NCBI GenBank assembly: GCA_900770535.1
Contig: CAAHDV010000122.1
Coordinates: 1 to 31,863, forward strand
Source: Lachnospiraceae bacterium
Lineage (GTDB): Bacteria > Bacillota > Clostridia > Lachnospirales > Lachnospiraceae
Direction of reading: 5' to 3'
DNA: 31,863 nucleotides
Shown here: positions 15,582 through 23,653 of the stretch, piece after piece
Position numbering within the stretch: the stretch's first letter is position 1
How the letters are laid out: the number at the start of each line of letters is the position of its first letter
Made by a program: the position numbers and the translations under genes
The notes under the pieces: generated by a model
Database searches by the model: none
Told to the model about the DNA's origin: nothing
Seen by the model: only the letters and a program-made list of their open reading frames with translations

Positions 15582-16156
15582 GCATCTTCCTGCACCTTCT
15601 CTCTATCAGTGGGCCGCTCTGTGCTCTCCTGGTCTTCTACCGGTGCGCTGGACTGTGCTGCTTTCCACAGTCTATCCGTCTGAGCATCCGTTTCATCTAT
15701 CATTTTCACACGCTCTGCCACATGTGCAAATCCTGCCTGCCGCTCCCGCTTGGAGCGCCAGTACAGCGTATCCAGCGTTTTGCAGAACTGCTCCCGTTCT
15801 GCCTCCGGCAGTTCTTCTAACAGCCAGTCATAAAAGATTGTTTCAATCCGTGCCTTGGAATTCTTCAGATTTTCCGCCAGTTCCGTCGCGTAAAGAAGCT
15901 GGCTCCTGCCATCCTTCGGATTCGGTTTGCGGATCAGATAACCTTTTGCCTCCAGGCTGGAAGCCCGTCTGGCCGCCGCCCCCTTGTCAATCTGAAGCTG
16001 CTCCCGCACCCGGGTCTGCGTAATACCCGGATTGTGCCGTACAAGATGAATAAAATCAAACTCCGCCGTGCCAATGCCATCTTCTTTCATAGTCTGCACT
16101 GTAAATTTGCTGACCTCCCGCGCAATCTTGGTCATTTTTCTTTCTGTCTGATCCAT
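15578..16156 (-). CDS. MarR family transcriptional regulator
   Basis: A 192-residue winged-helix repressor. The core (residues 1-150) carries NPGITQTRVREQLQIDKGAAARRASSLEAKGYLIRKPNPKDGRSQ, the recognition helix and wing of MarR proteins. The C-terminal tail of about 40 residues (DAQTDRLWKAAQSSAPVEDQ onward) is acidic and longer than usual. It is the first gene of an operon with two ABC exporter subunits and is coupled to the next gene through GTGA. It probably represses its own operon through a palindrome overlapping the promoter, with relief by an exported compound (inference from family). Confidence 0.92.
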   Translation of the reverse strand: MDQTERKMTKIAREVSKFTVQTMKEDGIGTAEFDFIHLVRHNPGITQTRVREQLQIDKGAAARRASSLEAKGYLIRKPNPKDGRSQLLYATELAENLKNSKARIETIFYDWLLEELPEAEREQFCKTLDTLYWRSKRERQAGFAHVAERVKMIDETDAQTDRLWKAAQSSAPVEDQESTERPTDREKVQEDA

Positions 16157-16246
16157 ACATTTCCCTGCCCTTCCTATAAAACAAAAACGTACCCCCGCTG
16201 AGATTTCTCCGGCGAATGTGCGTTAGATGTATCTGCAACCATTTAG

Positions 16247-16275
16247 ATGATAGTGCAACTATTTTTTGTTGTCAA
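16247..16275 (-). promoter_or_regulatory. MarR operon promoter with overlapping palindromic operator
   Basis: On the minus strand a perfect TTGACA (16275-16270), a 17-bp spacer and TATCAT (16252-16247) are present. The palindrome ATAGT-TGC-ACTAT (16262-16250) covers the end of the spacer and half of the -10 box, where a MarR dimer would block RNA polymerase. Confidence 0.75.
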
Positions 16276-16303
16276 GTAAATTCATCCCAGACCTTTTTAT
16301 GCT

Positions 16304-16600
16304 TCAGTAACTGATAGATTGCTCTCCCATCCTCTCTCCCAAATTTGTGAAGTGCTCCTGTGTACAGTGCTTTTTGCCCTGCCTGCTCTTCGCTCCTATA
16401 AAATCAATGATTTCTGCTGTTTTTTCTTCGTAAACGGTTCCATTTAGCAGCTCCCTTAATTCTCTTTTCGCCTTATTTTGTTCTTCCAGTCTTGCACTTT
16501 CCACAGCCAGGTCCAGCAATGCGATTCTGCTCTGCAATAAAATAGTAAAACCGCCCGGTATTAGCGTACCGAACGGTTTTACATAAAAAAGTCTTTGCAA
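16304..16600 (-). CDS. Weak ORF or gene remnant of unknown function
   Basis: A 98-codon open frame. Its first 20 or so codons overlap the rlmD terminator hairpin, so the N-terminus is not credible. The rest (SRIALLDLAVESARLEEQNK, then RELRELLNGTVYEEKTAEII) reads like a charged helical protein but matches no family I recognise. No usable start with a ribosome binding site lies inside it. It may be the remnant of a deleted gene or be non-coding. Confidence 0.2.
   Translation of the reverse strand: MQRLFYVKPFGTLIPGGFTILLQSRIALLDLAVESARLEEQNKAKRELRELLNGTVYEEKTAEIIDFIGAKSRQGKKHCTQEHFTNLGERMGEQSISY
16549..16584 (-). terminator. Terminator of rlmD
   Basis: GTAAAACCGCCCGGTA / TACCGAACGGTTTTAC form a 16-bp stem with two mismatches, followed on the minus strand by TATTTTATT. 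It lies about 20 bases after the rlmD stop. Confidence 0.8.
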
Positions 16601-16604
16601 ACCC

Positions 16605-18008
16605 TTATTTTACGCGGGTCAAAAGCGCAATGGTTTCACAGTTCGCGGTGGACGGGAACATGTCTACGGCACAGGCTTTCTCCAGCTTATAGCCCCGCTC
16701 CTGCAGCACTACCAGGTCTCTGGTCAGGCTGGTCGGCTTACAGGAAATATAAACCATGCGGTCTACACCAAAGTCGATGATCTTATCCAGCGCCTTCGGG
16801 TGGATACCGTCACGCGGCGGGTCCAGGATGATCAGGTCCGGCTTGTCTTTCAGCTCTCCGATCACATTCAGCACATCTCCGGCAATGAACTCGCAGTTTT
16901 TCAGCCCGTTTCCGGCCGCATTCTCTTTCGCTGCCTCCACAGCCTCCTCCACGATTTCCACACCCACAACCTTATCGGCCACCGGCGCAATGATCTGGGC
17001 GATGGTTCCGGTTCCGCTGTATAAGTCGAACACGACTTTATCCTTCGTCTCACCCACGTAGCTGCGGGCGGTCTCGTAAAGCACCTCTGCTCCCAGGGAA
17101 TTGGTCTGGAAGAAGGAGAACGGAGTGATGCGGAATTTTAACCCCAGAAGCTCCTCGTAAAAGAAATCCTGTCCATAGAGAACGGTAGTCTCGTCACTCT
17201 GTACTACATCGGCCAGGCTGTCATTGCGGATATGCAGGATGCCTGCAAAGGTTCCTTCCAGTTCCAGCGCCTGCATACAGGACAGCCATCCGGCTAACAG
17301 TTCCTGCTCGGATACCGGTGTGCTGCATGCTTCTGTCACGCCCAGATTTTCTGTCTGACCGGAGGTAACCAGTGCCACCAGGATTTCTCCGGTCTTCACC
17401 GCGCGGCGCACCAGCAGATGGCGCAGATAACCAGTGTGCTGCATCTTTTTGTGGTAGCTGATGTGCTTCTCCGTAAAGTAGCTTAAGGTTGCCGTTAAAA
17501 TTTTGCAGAAATCCTCATGAACAATCTGGCATTCCGGTGTGTTCACGATGTCGTAAAAACTGCCGCGGCGATGCATGCCCAGGGCCAGTGGACCATCTTT
17601 ATACTCATCTCCGAAGGAAAACTCCATCTTGTTGCGGTAGCCATCGGAAATTGGGCTGGCCTTAATGCCCTCAAACTCATAGGAATTGCAGACCTCATCC
17701 AGCAGGGCTTTGATCTGGCTCTCCTTAATTTTTAACTGTTCCTCGTACGGAAGGCTCTGGTACAGGCAGCCTCCACAGATGCCAAAATGCGGGCAAGCAC
17801 CCTCGGTTCTCTCAAGAGGAGACTTCTCCAGCACCTCTAACAGGCGCGCCTCGCATTTGCCTTTTCTCTTTTTATTTACCACAAACCGGACCTTCTGCCC
17901 CGGAATGGCATTCTTGACGATGACCCGCTCACCATCCACATGTAAAATTCCCTTATTCGGGAAGTCGATGGTCTCTACGACCGCTTCAAACATATCTCCC
18001 TTTTTCAC
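16605..18008 (-). CDS. rlmD: 23S rRNA (uracil-C5)-methyltransferase, RlmD/RumA family
   Basis: A 467-residue S-adenosylmethionine-dependent enzyme that methylates a uracil in 23S rRNA. The N-terminal TRAM-like domain (1-60) is followed by iron-sulfur-type cysteines C72, C78 and C81 (ACPHFGICGGC). The methyltransferase domain has FDLYSGTGTIAQIIA, the DPPRDGIHPKAL motif IV, and the nucleophilic Cys in ISCKPTSLTRDL. The start is taken as the GTG at 18008, because AGGAG lies 7 bases ahead; an upstream ATG at 18140 would translate repeats and a terminator. Firmicute members may modify both U747 and U1939 (RlmCD), so the exact target is open. Confidence 0.92.
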   Translation of the reverse strand: MKKGDMFEAVVETIDFPNKGILHVDGERVIVKNAIPGQKVRFVVNKKRKGKCEARLLEVLEKSPLERTEGACPHFGICGGCLYQSLPYEEQLKIKESQIKALLDEVCNSYEFEGIKASPISDGYRNKMEFSFGDEYKDGPLALGMHRRGSFYDIVNTPECQIVHEDFCKILTATLSYFTEKHISYHKKMQHTGYLRHLLVRRAVKTGEILVALVTSGQTENLGVTEACSTPVSEQELLAGWLSCMQALELEGTFAGILHIRNDSLADVVQSDETTVLYGQDFFYEELLGLKFRITPFSFFQTNSLGAEVLYETARSYVGETKDKVVFDLYSGTGTIAQIIAPVADKVVGVEIVEEAVEAAKENAAGNGLKNCEFIAGDVLNVIGELKDKPDLIILDPPRDGIHPKALDKIIDFGVDRMVYISCKPTSLTRDLVVLQERGYKLEKACAVDMFPSTANCETIALLTRVK

Positions 18009-18026
18009 GTTCAATCTCCTAAATGT

Positions 18027-18058
18027 ATTATATCTATGAAACATTATATCTATGAAAC
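18027..18058. repeat. 16-bp tandem duplication carrying two TATAAT boxes upstream of rlmD
   Basis: ATTATATCTATGAAAC is repeated exactly twice without gap. On the minus strand each copy gives GATATAAT, a consensus -10 box, 16 bp apart and close to the rlmD ribosome binding site. No matching -35 boxes are clear. Confidence 0.7.
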
Positions 18059-18062
18059 AAGA

Positions 18063-18091
18063 AAGGCGTATCCCGGTCTGCGAGACACGCC
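18063..18091 (-). terminator. Terminator of the small acidic membrane protein gene
   Basis: On the minus strand AGGCGT ... ACGCCT closes a stem with internal GTCTCGCAGAC pairing, followed by TTCTTGTTTC. Confidence 0.55.
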
Positions 18092-18143
18092 TGATACTCT
18101 TTATTTTCTGATTTTCCGCCAGATATTCTGGCTTTTCCACGAA

Positions 18144-18425
18144 TTATTTCTCGTCGTCCTCATCCTCGAAGAAGTCATCGTCGAAATCGTCATCGAAGTC
18201 ATCCTCGAAATCTTCCAGATAATCCGGGGTAAAGAAACGGTATACGCCGTATGCAATGGCTGCAACTGCTGCTACCACTCCGATGATGGCAAGGATCCAG
18301 AGAATACAGGTTTTCTTTTTCTCCTCTTCCTCTTTTCTGTGTAAGAACTCATTTAACTTGGTGGAATTCATGATCTCCTCCACACGTGCCATTGCGTCTT
18401 TGCTCATGTTATCAAAACGATTCAT
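18144..18425 (-). CDS. Small membrane protein with acidic tail, unknown function
   Basis: A 93-residue protein. Residues 1-40 are charged and helical (EEEEKKK at 33-39). Residues 41-65 are a single hydrophobic span (ILWILAIIGVVAAVAAIAYG). Residues 69-93 are almost only Asp, Glu and Phe, with a repeated DDFDDD pattern. The sequence suggests a single-pass membrane protein; orientation cannot be set with confidence. AAAGGA lies ahead of the ATG. An extended -10 promoter (TGTTATAAT) lies upstream and a terminator downstream. The function is unknown. The acidic tail could bind divalent cations or a basic partner, but nothing supports a specific role. Confidence 0.75.
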   Translation of the reverse strand: MNRFDNMSKDAMARVEEIMNSTKLNEFLHRKEEEEKKKTCILWILAIIGVVAAVAAIAYGVYRFFTPDYLEDFEDDFDDDFDDDFFEDEDDEK

Positions 18426-18487
18426 ACTGCCACGTCCTTTCTACCATATTCCTGGCTTTGTGTTCAAAGCCATACCATTACTAGAAT

Positions 18488-18497
18488 TATAACATTA
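18488..18497 (-). promoter_or_regulatory. Extended -10 promoter of the small acidic protein gene
   Basis: On the minus strand TGTTATAAT lies about 65 bases upstream of the ATG, in a very AT-rich stretch without a good -35 box. A GGCTTTG/CAAAGCC hairpin follows in the leader. Confidence 0.45.
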
Positions 18498-18593
18498 TTT
18501 TTCTGTTTTTACTATCCTATTTTATTCAAATTTGCATTTTCTATGAGCGGCTTCACGCAATTCCATTCATCTGCGCTCAGACATGAAATCGGC

Positions 18594-20843
18594 TTATACC
18601 TTCTGCAGCTTTGCGAAGGACGCGAACATCTTCTTGACTCCGGCGGTATCAAAATTCACAGATACCTCAAAATCTTTCGCGCCGTCCTTCACACTGAGCA
18701 CGGTTCCCTCTCCAAACTTCACATGGCGCACCCGGTCACCCACACCGTAATCCAGAGATGCCGGTTTTTGCACCGTAAAGGCCTTGCCAAAGCCCGGACT
18801 GGCCATATTGGCAGACTTCATACCGAACTTGCTGACGCCCAGGCGGCTCTGATTCTTATTCCACGGCAGTGTGTCATCATCAAACTCGTCCCGGTTTACA
18901 CTGCGGCCCACTCTCGGCCCCAGCTTCTCCATCTGGATCAGTTCTTCCGGAATCTCGTCCACAAAACGGCTCACTTTGGAGTAATGGGTTTCACCGTTGA
19001 TCATGCGCATGCGGGAGGCGGTGATAACCAGGCGCTCTTTTGCACGGGTGATGCCCACGTAGCAGAGGCGGCGCTCCTCCTCAATCTCCGTCCGGTCATC
19101 GGACATGATGGACATGCGGCTTGGGAACAGACCATCCTCCAGACCGCTTAAATATACCACTGGGAACTCCAGGCCCTTGGCGCTGTGCAGCGTCATCAGG
19201 GTAACCCGGTTCTCGGAATCATCCATCCGGTCCACATCAGCCACCAGAGCCACCTGCTCTAAAAATTCATCCAGGCACGGATGCTCCGCCTCTTCACTGT
19301 AGCTGACCGCCTTGTTCATGAGTTCTTCAATGTTCTCCATACGGGTCTGGAATTCAATCTCGCCCTCAGCCTCCAGCTCGTCTTTATAGCCGGTGTCGGC
19401 AAGAATCTGCTCGATCACCTCACGGATGGTAGCACCACCGTTTAAGGCATCCCGGAAATCCTCAATCTGACCGGTAAAGACAGCCACCTTGCCTGCTGCC
19501 TTTCCAAGTCCCGGTACGGCAGCCGCCCGGGCACAGGCATCGTAAAAGCTCATGCCCTGCTCCGATGCCCAGGCCGTGATCTTGCCGATGGAGGCAGCGC
19601 CAATGCCGCGCTTTGGCACGTTGATGATTCGCTGAACTGCCAGGTCGTCCTGTCCATTGGCGATGGTTTTTAAATAGGACAGCACATCTTTAATCTCTTT
19701 TCGCTGATAGAAATTTACACCGCCTACCAGACGGTACGGCACATTGTGCTCAATGCATTTTTCTTCCAGCAGACGGGACTGGGCATTGGTGCGGTAAAGA
19801 ACCGCGTAGTCCTGATAATCCCGTCCATCCTTTAAGATATCCCGCACAATGCCGTCGGCCTCCTCATAAGCCTGCTCATACTGATGGAATACCACCGGCA
19901 CACCCTCGCCATTGGCCGTCCACAGAGTCTTGTCTTTCCGCCCCTGGTTATTGCGGATGACCGCGTTGGCCGCGTCCAGAATGTGGCTGGTGGAACGGTA
20001 GTTCTGCTCCAGCTTAATGACCTTCGCCCCCGGGAAAGCACTCTCAAAGTCCAGGATATTGCTGATATTGGCTCCCCGGAACTTATAGATGGACTGGTCA
20101 TCGTCACCCACCACGCAGAGGTTCTTGTACTTTCCGGCCAGCAGCTCAATGAGGCGGAACTGGGCCGTGTTGGTGTCCTGGTACTCATCCACCATGATGT
20201 ATTTGAACCGCTCCTGATAATACTCCAGTACATCGGCGTTGGTGCGGAACAGATCCACGGTCTTAAAGATCAGATCGTCGAAATCCAGCGCATTGTTCTT
20301 CTTTAACTCTTCCTGATAGTTCTGGTAGACCTCCGCAATCTTTTTGGCACGCCAGTCCCCCTCCGCATTGACACGAAATTCTTCCGGGCTCATCAGCTCA
20401 TTCTTGGCGCTGGAAATGGCGGAAAGCATGGCCCGGTCACGGAAGGTTTTCGGATCCAGTTCCAGTTTCTTTAAAATCTGCCGCATCAGCGTTTTCTGGT
20501 CATCGGTATCGTAAATGGAAAAGTTTGTATTGTAGCCCAGATGGTCAATAAAGCGGCGCAGGATCCGCACACAGGAGGAATGGAAGGTGGAGACCCAGAT
20601 GCTCTCAGAGCCAAAGCCCACCAGGTTGTCCACACGGTCCCTCATCTCTCCGGCCGCCTTATTGGTAAAGGTGATGGCCATGATGTTCCACGGATTCACA
20701 TCCTTCTCCTCAATCAGGTATGCAATACGGTGAGTCAGTACCCGGGTCTTTCCGGAACCAGCTCCTGCCAGGACTAAAAGAGGTCCCTCCGTACAAAACA
20801 CTGCCTCCTTCTGTCTGTCATTTAAAGTATCATAAACTGCCAT
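18594..20843 (-). CDS. pcrA: ATP-dependent DNA helicase PcrA (UvrD/Rep family)
   Basis: A 749-residue superfamily 1 3'-5' DNA helicase used in repair, rolling-circle replication and clearing of RecA or stalled polymerase. All motifs are present: Q motif LNDRQKEAV, Walker A AGAGSGKT (26-33), Walker B VDEYQDTN, GDDDQSIYKFRGA, QNYRST, MTLHSAKGLEFPVVYL and CYVGITRAKERL. The C-terminus GDRVRHVKFGEGTVLSVKD is the Tudor-like RNA-polymerase-binding region of PcrA, which distinguishes it from Rep. The start at 20843 has AAAGGA about 11 bases ahead. Length is normal and no disruption is seen. Confidence 0.97.
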   Translation of the reverse strand: MAVYDTLNDRQKEAVFCTEGPLLVLAGAGSGKTRVLTHRIAYLIEEKDVNPWNIMAITFTNKAAGEMRDRVDNLVGFGSESIWVSTFHSSCVRILRRFIDHLGYNTNFSIYDTDDQKTLMRQILKKLELDPKTFRDRAMLSAISSAKNELMSPEEFRVNAEGDWRAKKIAEVYQNYQEELKKNNALDFDDLIFKTVDLFRTNADVLEYYQERFKYIMVDEYQDTNTAQFRLIELLAGKYKNLCVVGDDDQSIYKFRGANISNILDFESAFPGAKVIKLEQNYRSTSHILDAANAVIRNNQGRKDKTLWTANGEGVPVVFHQYEQAYEEADGIVRDILKDGRDYQDYAVLYRTNAQSRLLEEKCIEHNVPYRLVGGVNFYQRKEIKDVLSYLKTIANGQDDLAVQRIINVPKRGIGAASIGKITAWASEQGMSFYDACARAAAVPGLGKAAGKVAVFTGQIEDFRDALNGGATIREVIEQILADTGYKDELEAEGEIEFQTRMENIEELMNKAVSYSEEAEHPCLDEFLEQVALVADVDRMDDSENRVTLMTLHSAKGLEFPVVYLSGLEDGLFPSRMSIMSDDRTEIEEERRLCYVGITRAKERLVITASRMRMINGETHYSKVSRFVDEIPEELIQMEKLGPRVGRSVNRDEFDDDTLPWNKNQSRLGVSKFGMKSANMASPGFGKAFTVQKPASLDYGVGDRVRHVKFGEGTVLSVKDGAKDFEVSVNFDTAGVKKMFASFAKLQKV

Positions 20844-20974
20844 TACGCTGTAATCCTTTCATAATCATTAATAAAACGCTTGCTTCTCGTGACTTCGTCA
20901 CTCGATCACCTCACCGTTCGCCATAACCGTGTAAACACGTTTCTGGCTCTCTTGCGCTCGTTATATCTTACCAC

Positions 20975-21013
20975 AAAAAAACAGGCACCGCAAACTTTTG
21001 TTCGCGATGCCTG
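20975..21013 (-). terminator. Terminator of ridA
   Basis: On the minus strand CAGGCATCGCGAAC - AAAA - GTTTGCGGTGCCTG is followed by TTTTTTT, about 20 bases after the ridA stop. It is a strong intrinsic terminator. Confidence 0.85.
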
Positions 21014-21033
21014 CCTTAATTTTCTTTTCAGAA

Positions 21034-21414
21034 TTACTCAGCGTATGCAATAGCCTCGATCTCTACCAGTGCGCCCTTCGGAAGTGCTGCAACCTCGAAA
21101 GCTGCTCTTGCCGGGCAAGCGCCCTCGAAGAAAGTAGCGTAAACCTCGTTCATAGCGCCGAAATCAGCGATGTTGTTTAACAGAACGGTGGTCTTTACTA
21201 CGTTAGCCATGCTCAGTCCGTCACTCGCAAGAATGTTCTTGATGTTGGTTAAGGACTGCTTAGTCTGTGCTGCGATGTCTGCGCCAGCAAACTCGCCGGT
21301 AGCCGGGTCGATCGGAAGCTGACCGGAAACGAATACGAATTTGTCTGCGTGGATTGCCTGGGAATATGGTCCAATTGCTGCCGGAGCGTTATTGGTTGCT
21401 AATACTTTCTTCAT
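21034..21414 (-). CDS. ridA: RidA family enamine/imine deaminase
   Basis: A 126-residue protein of the YjgF/YER057c/UK114 family. It hydrolyses reactive 2-aminoacrylate and related enamines released by PLP enzymes such as threonine dehydratase. It shows the N-terminal [25 protein letters not shown], and the C-terminal signature [23 protein letters not shown], with the conserved Arg that binds the substrate carboxylate. AAAGGAGAG precedes the ATG at 21414; the longer open frame upstream covers the promoter and is not coding. It diverges from the DUF1836 gene and has its own promoter, palindrome and terminator. Confidence 0.95.
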   Translation of the reverse strand: MKKVLATNNAPAAIGPYSQAIHADKFVFVSGQLPIDPATGEFAGADIAAQTKQSLTNIKNILASDGLSMANVVKTTVLLNNIADFGAMNEVYATFFEGACPARAAFEVAALPKGALVEIEAIAYAE

Positions 21415-21453
21415 AAGAAATATCTCTCCTTTGTTTGATGTTTGTAATTCCCT

Positions 21454-21485
21454 ATTATAGACACTCTGGATTGAAAATTCAATCC
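21454..21485 (-). promoter_or_regulatory. ridA promoter with an 18-bp perfect palindrome over the -35 box
   Basis: On the minus strand TTGAAT (21482-21477), a 17-bp spacer and a perfect TATAAT (21459-21454) are present. The palindrome GGATTGAA-AA-TTCAATCC (21468-21485) covers the -35 box entirely and is a candidate operator. Confidence 0.75.
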
Positions 21486-21557
21486 TTTTTCGCAATGATA
21501 TATAACTTTTTGTAAGTTTGAAAACTTTTCGTTTTATCTTTATCGGATCTTTCCCTC

Positions 21558-21586
21558 TTGCCATCTGGTTTTCAATACTATATAAT
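21558..21586 (+). promoter_or_regulatory. Promoter of the DUF1836 gene
   Basis: TTGCCA (21558-21563), a 17-bp spacer and TATAAT (21581-21586) are present. Transcription would start near 21593, so the mRNA would have a leader of only about 15 nt containing GAGGTGAC. Confidence 0.7.
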
Positions 21587-21606
21587 AGAGTGTACGAGGT
21601 GACATC

Positions 21607-22230
21607 ATGAAAAATAATTCCGAACGACTATCCGATATCCTGAGCTGGTTAGACTCCATCTCCTATATCAAAACCGAAAAGATTCCAGAAGTGGATTTAT
21701 ATATGGACCAGGTGACTTCCTTTATGGAGGAGCATTTAAAAAAGACCAAGCGCAGCCCGGAAGACAAGGCCCTTACCAAGACCATGATCAACAACTACGC
21801 CAAGAACCGTCTGCTCCCCGCTCCTGTCCGCAAAAAATACAGCAAGGAGCACATCCTGCTGCTGCTGTTCATCTACTACTATAAAAATCTGCTGTCCATC
21901 GGCGACATTGAGCAGCTGTTCCGCCCGGTCACGGAGCAGCATTTTAACGCAGAGGAAGGCCTGAACCTCAGCGACATCTACGAGGAGGTGTTCTCCCGCG
22001 AAGCGCTGCAGATGGAACACTTAAAAGAAGACATCCGCGCCAAATTTGAGGACAGCCGCCTGACCTTTGCGGACAAAGACAGTGAGGACAAAGAATATTT
22101 ACAGCTTTTTGCCTTTATCAGTGAGCTTTCCTTCGATGTCTATTTAAAAAAACACATGATCGAGATGCTGATTGACGAACTCCGGGAGGAAACCACACCG
22201 GATTCCAAAACAAAGAAATCAAAAAAGTGA
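21607..22230 (+). CDS. DUF1836 domain-containing protein, putative HTH regulator
   Basis: A 207-residue protein of the DUF1836 family, widespread in Firmicutes. The conserved core (about residues 50-140) reads [50 protein letters not shown]. This resembles a MerR-like helix-turn-helix in which NYxKxxLLPxPxKKKYxxxH forms the wing. The tail is Lys-rich (TKKSKK). DNA binding is likely from the fold but targets are unknown. It is divergent from ridA, and the 18-bp palindrome between them is a possible target. Its stop codon lies inside the following terminator stem. Confidence 0.85.
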   Translation: MKNNSERLSDILSWLDSISYIKTEKIPEVDLYMDQVTSFMEEHLKKTKRSPEDKALTKTMINNYAKNRLLPAPVRKKYSKEHILLLLFIYYYKNLLSIGDIEQLFRPVTEQHFNAEEGLNLSDIYEEVFSREALQMEHLKEDIRAKFEDSRLTFADKDSEDKEYLQLFAFISELSFDVYLKKHMIEMLIDELREETTPDSKTKKSKK

Positions 22231-22255
22231 TGCACTTATGCGGCATCACTTTTTT
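22221..22255. terminator. Bidirectional terminator between DUF1836 gene and the YerC-like gene
   Basis: AAAAAAGTGATGC / GCATCACTTTTTT form a perfect 13-bp stem with A and T runs on either side, between convergent genes. The DUF1836 stop codon (22228-22230) is part of the 5' arm. Confidence 0.9.
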
Positions 22256-22275
22256 GATTAAGTTAAACTTCCGTA

Positions 22276-22623
22276 TTATTCTTCACTCTGTGCTTCTGCC
22301 GTTTTCCCGTCCTGGGCATCCCCTTCTGCCGCCTGTTTTTCCGCAATTCTTGCAAATACCATATCGTAGCCGTCATTGCCGTAGTTTAAGGAACGGTTCA
22401 CGCGGCTGATGGTTGCGGTGGACGCGCCGGTCTTGTCCGCGATTTCCAGATAGGTTCTCTTTTCACGCAGCATCTTCGCCACCTCATAACGCTGGGACAG
22501 TGATAACAGTTCGTTGACCGTGCACACATCCTCAAAGAAAATGTAGCATTCTTCCGGAGTTTTCAATGTTAAAATGGCCTCAAACAGATGGTCTACGGCC
22601 TCTGTCTTAATCTTCTTATTCAT
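22276..22623 (-). CDS. YerC/YecD family TrpR-related protein
   Basis: A 115-residue DNA-binding protein of the TrpR superfamily. The core LFEAILTLKTPEECYIFFEDVCTVNELLSLSQRYEVAKML is followed by the helix-turn-helix KRTYLEIADKTGASTATISRVNRSLNYGNDGYD, both diagnostic of the YerC/YecD family. It is probably a transcriptional repressor with an unknown ligand; it is not a tryptophan repressor by this evidence alone. The start at 22623 has AGGAAGGA about 10 bases ahead. A HAD phosphatase gene lies upstream on the same strand. Confidence 0.9.
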   Translation of the reverse strand: MNKKIKTEAVDHLFEAILTLKTPEECYIFFEDVCTVNELLSLSQRYEVAKMLREKRTYLEIADKTGASTATISRVNRSLNYGNDGYDMVFARIAEKQAAEGDAQDGKTAEAQSEE

Positions 22624-22693
22624 TCTATATGATTCCTTCCTGAAATACAAAGTTCTGCGGTTTTCACTTTTAACAGTTTACCACACTAAATTT

Positions 22694-23512
22694 TTAAAGT
22701 CCATAGTTCAGACAAAATTTCTCCACCACATGTGCCACACCGTCATCATTATTCGAGAGGGTTACGTAATCGGCCGCATTCCTCACCGGGCGGACCGCGT
22801 TTTCCATGGCTACACCAAGTCCTGCGAACTCGATCATGGACAGGTCATTGAATCCATCCCCACAGGCAATCATCTCTTCCCGCTCCATGCCAAGAAGCTT
22901 TAACAGCTGGGCCAGACACTGGGCTTTATCAATACCGCGGGGAAGGATTTCCAGGAAAAACGGTTCCGAACGGTACACGCTGAAATTCTTTCCAAGGGCC
23001 GCTTTGACCCGTGCCTCCACCAGTGCCAGATAGTCTCCATCGTCCAGCATGAGGAATTTGGGTACCGGAAAATCCAGATAGGTTTTTAAATCTTCTATCT
23101 GCTTTAATTTCAGATGGTTGATCCCGGACTCAATCTTTGCATAGGGGTTGTCCTGATTGTTGGTGAGAATATGCGCGCCCTGATAGGTGAGAATATCTAC
23201 CTGCTCTTTTTCTGCCAGATCCAGAATTTTTCTGTTTGCCTCCACCGGAAGCTCCTTTTTGAAGATAACCTCCCGGGTTCGGCAGTCCATGATGATGCCA
23301 CCATTAAACGACAAAATATACCCTTCGTATTTTTCCAGTTCCAGCTCTTCTGCCAGCGGCATGACACCATAGGTTGGCCTGCCGGATGCCAGAACTACTT
23401 TGATTCCACGCTTCTGAGCCTCCATCAGGCTCTGCTTTGTTCTTGGCGTGATCACTTTATCCCTGTTGGTCAGGGTTCCGTCCAGATCCAGAACGATCAT
23501 ATTATAATTCAT
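22694..23512 (-). CDS. Cof-type HAD family hydrolase
   Basis: A 272-residue haloacid-dehalogenase-type phosphatase with a class II cap. It shows motif I VLDLDGTLTN (nucleophile and acid Asp), motif II VLASGRPTYG, a Lys in the GIDKAQCL region, and motif III/IV ACGDGFNDLSMIEFAGLGVAM. Family members dephosphorylate sugar phosphates, flavin mononucleotide or similar small metabolites; the substrate is not predictable. The start at 23512 is favoured because GGGAG lies ahead and the catalytic motif is 6-12 residues in. An upstream in-frame codon at 23575 would add unlike sequence. Confidence 0.92.
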   Translation of the reverse strand: MNYNMIVLDLDGTLTNRDKVITPRTKQSLMEAQKRGIKVVLASGRPTYGVMPLAEELELEKYEGYILSFNGGIIMDCRTREVIFKKELPVEANRKILDLAEKEQVDILTYQGAHILTNNQDNPYAKIESGINHLKLKQIEDLKTYLDFPVPKFLMLDDGDYLALVEARVKAALGKNFSVYRSEPFFLEILPRGIDKAQCLAQLLKLLGMEREEMIACGDGFNDLSMIEFAGLGVAMENAVRPVRNAADYVTLSNNDDGVAHVVEKFCLNYGL

Positions 23513-23590
23513 GCTGTTTACTCCCGTACAAATTGCGCTGCTGTTTATTCGCTGTGTCATCAGTAGCCGAATCATCTCTGGTCATCATAC

Positions 23591-23625
23591 CACGAAAATG
23601 TCCGTTTGTCACGGACATTTTCGTG
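23591..23625. terminator. Perfect 15-bp hairpin after the substrate-binding protein gene
   Basis: CACGAAAATGTCCGT / ACGGACATTTTCGTG with a 5-nt loop lies about 30 bases after the substrate-binding protein stop and before the HAD gene. T residues lie inside the stem rather than after it, so termination is likely but not certain. Confidence 0.6.
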
Positions 23626-23653
23626 ATTCAGCGTATGAAACTGCAAGGCAGTT

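Noticed and set aside
18180..18240. GAAGTCATCGTCGAAATCG-like repeats as a CRISPR or DNA repeat
   Set aside because: They are codons of the Asp/Glu/Phe-rich tail of the small membrane protein, so the repeat is explained by the protein sequence.
20881..20960. Small palindromes GTGACTTCGTCAC and CGTGTAAACACG as an RNA gene or operator
   Set aside because: They are short and isolated, with no promoter or terminator context of their own. They may be leader structure of pcrA, but nothing firm supports this.
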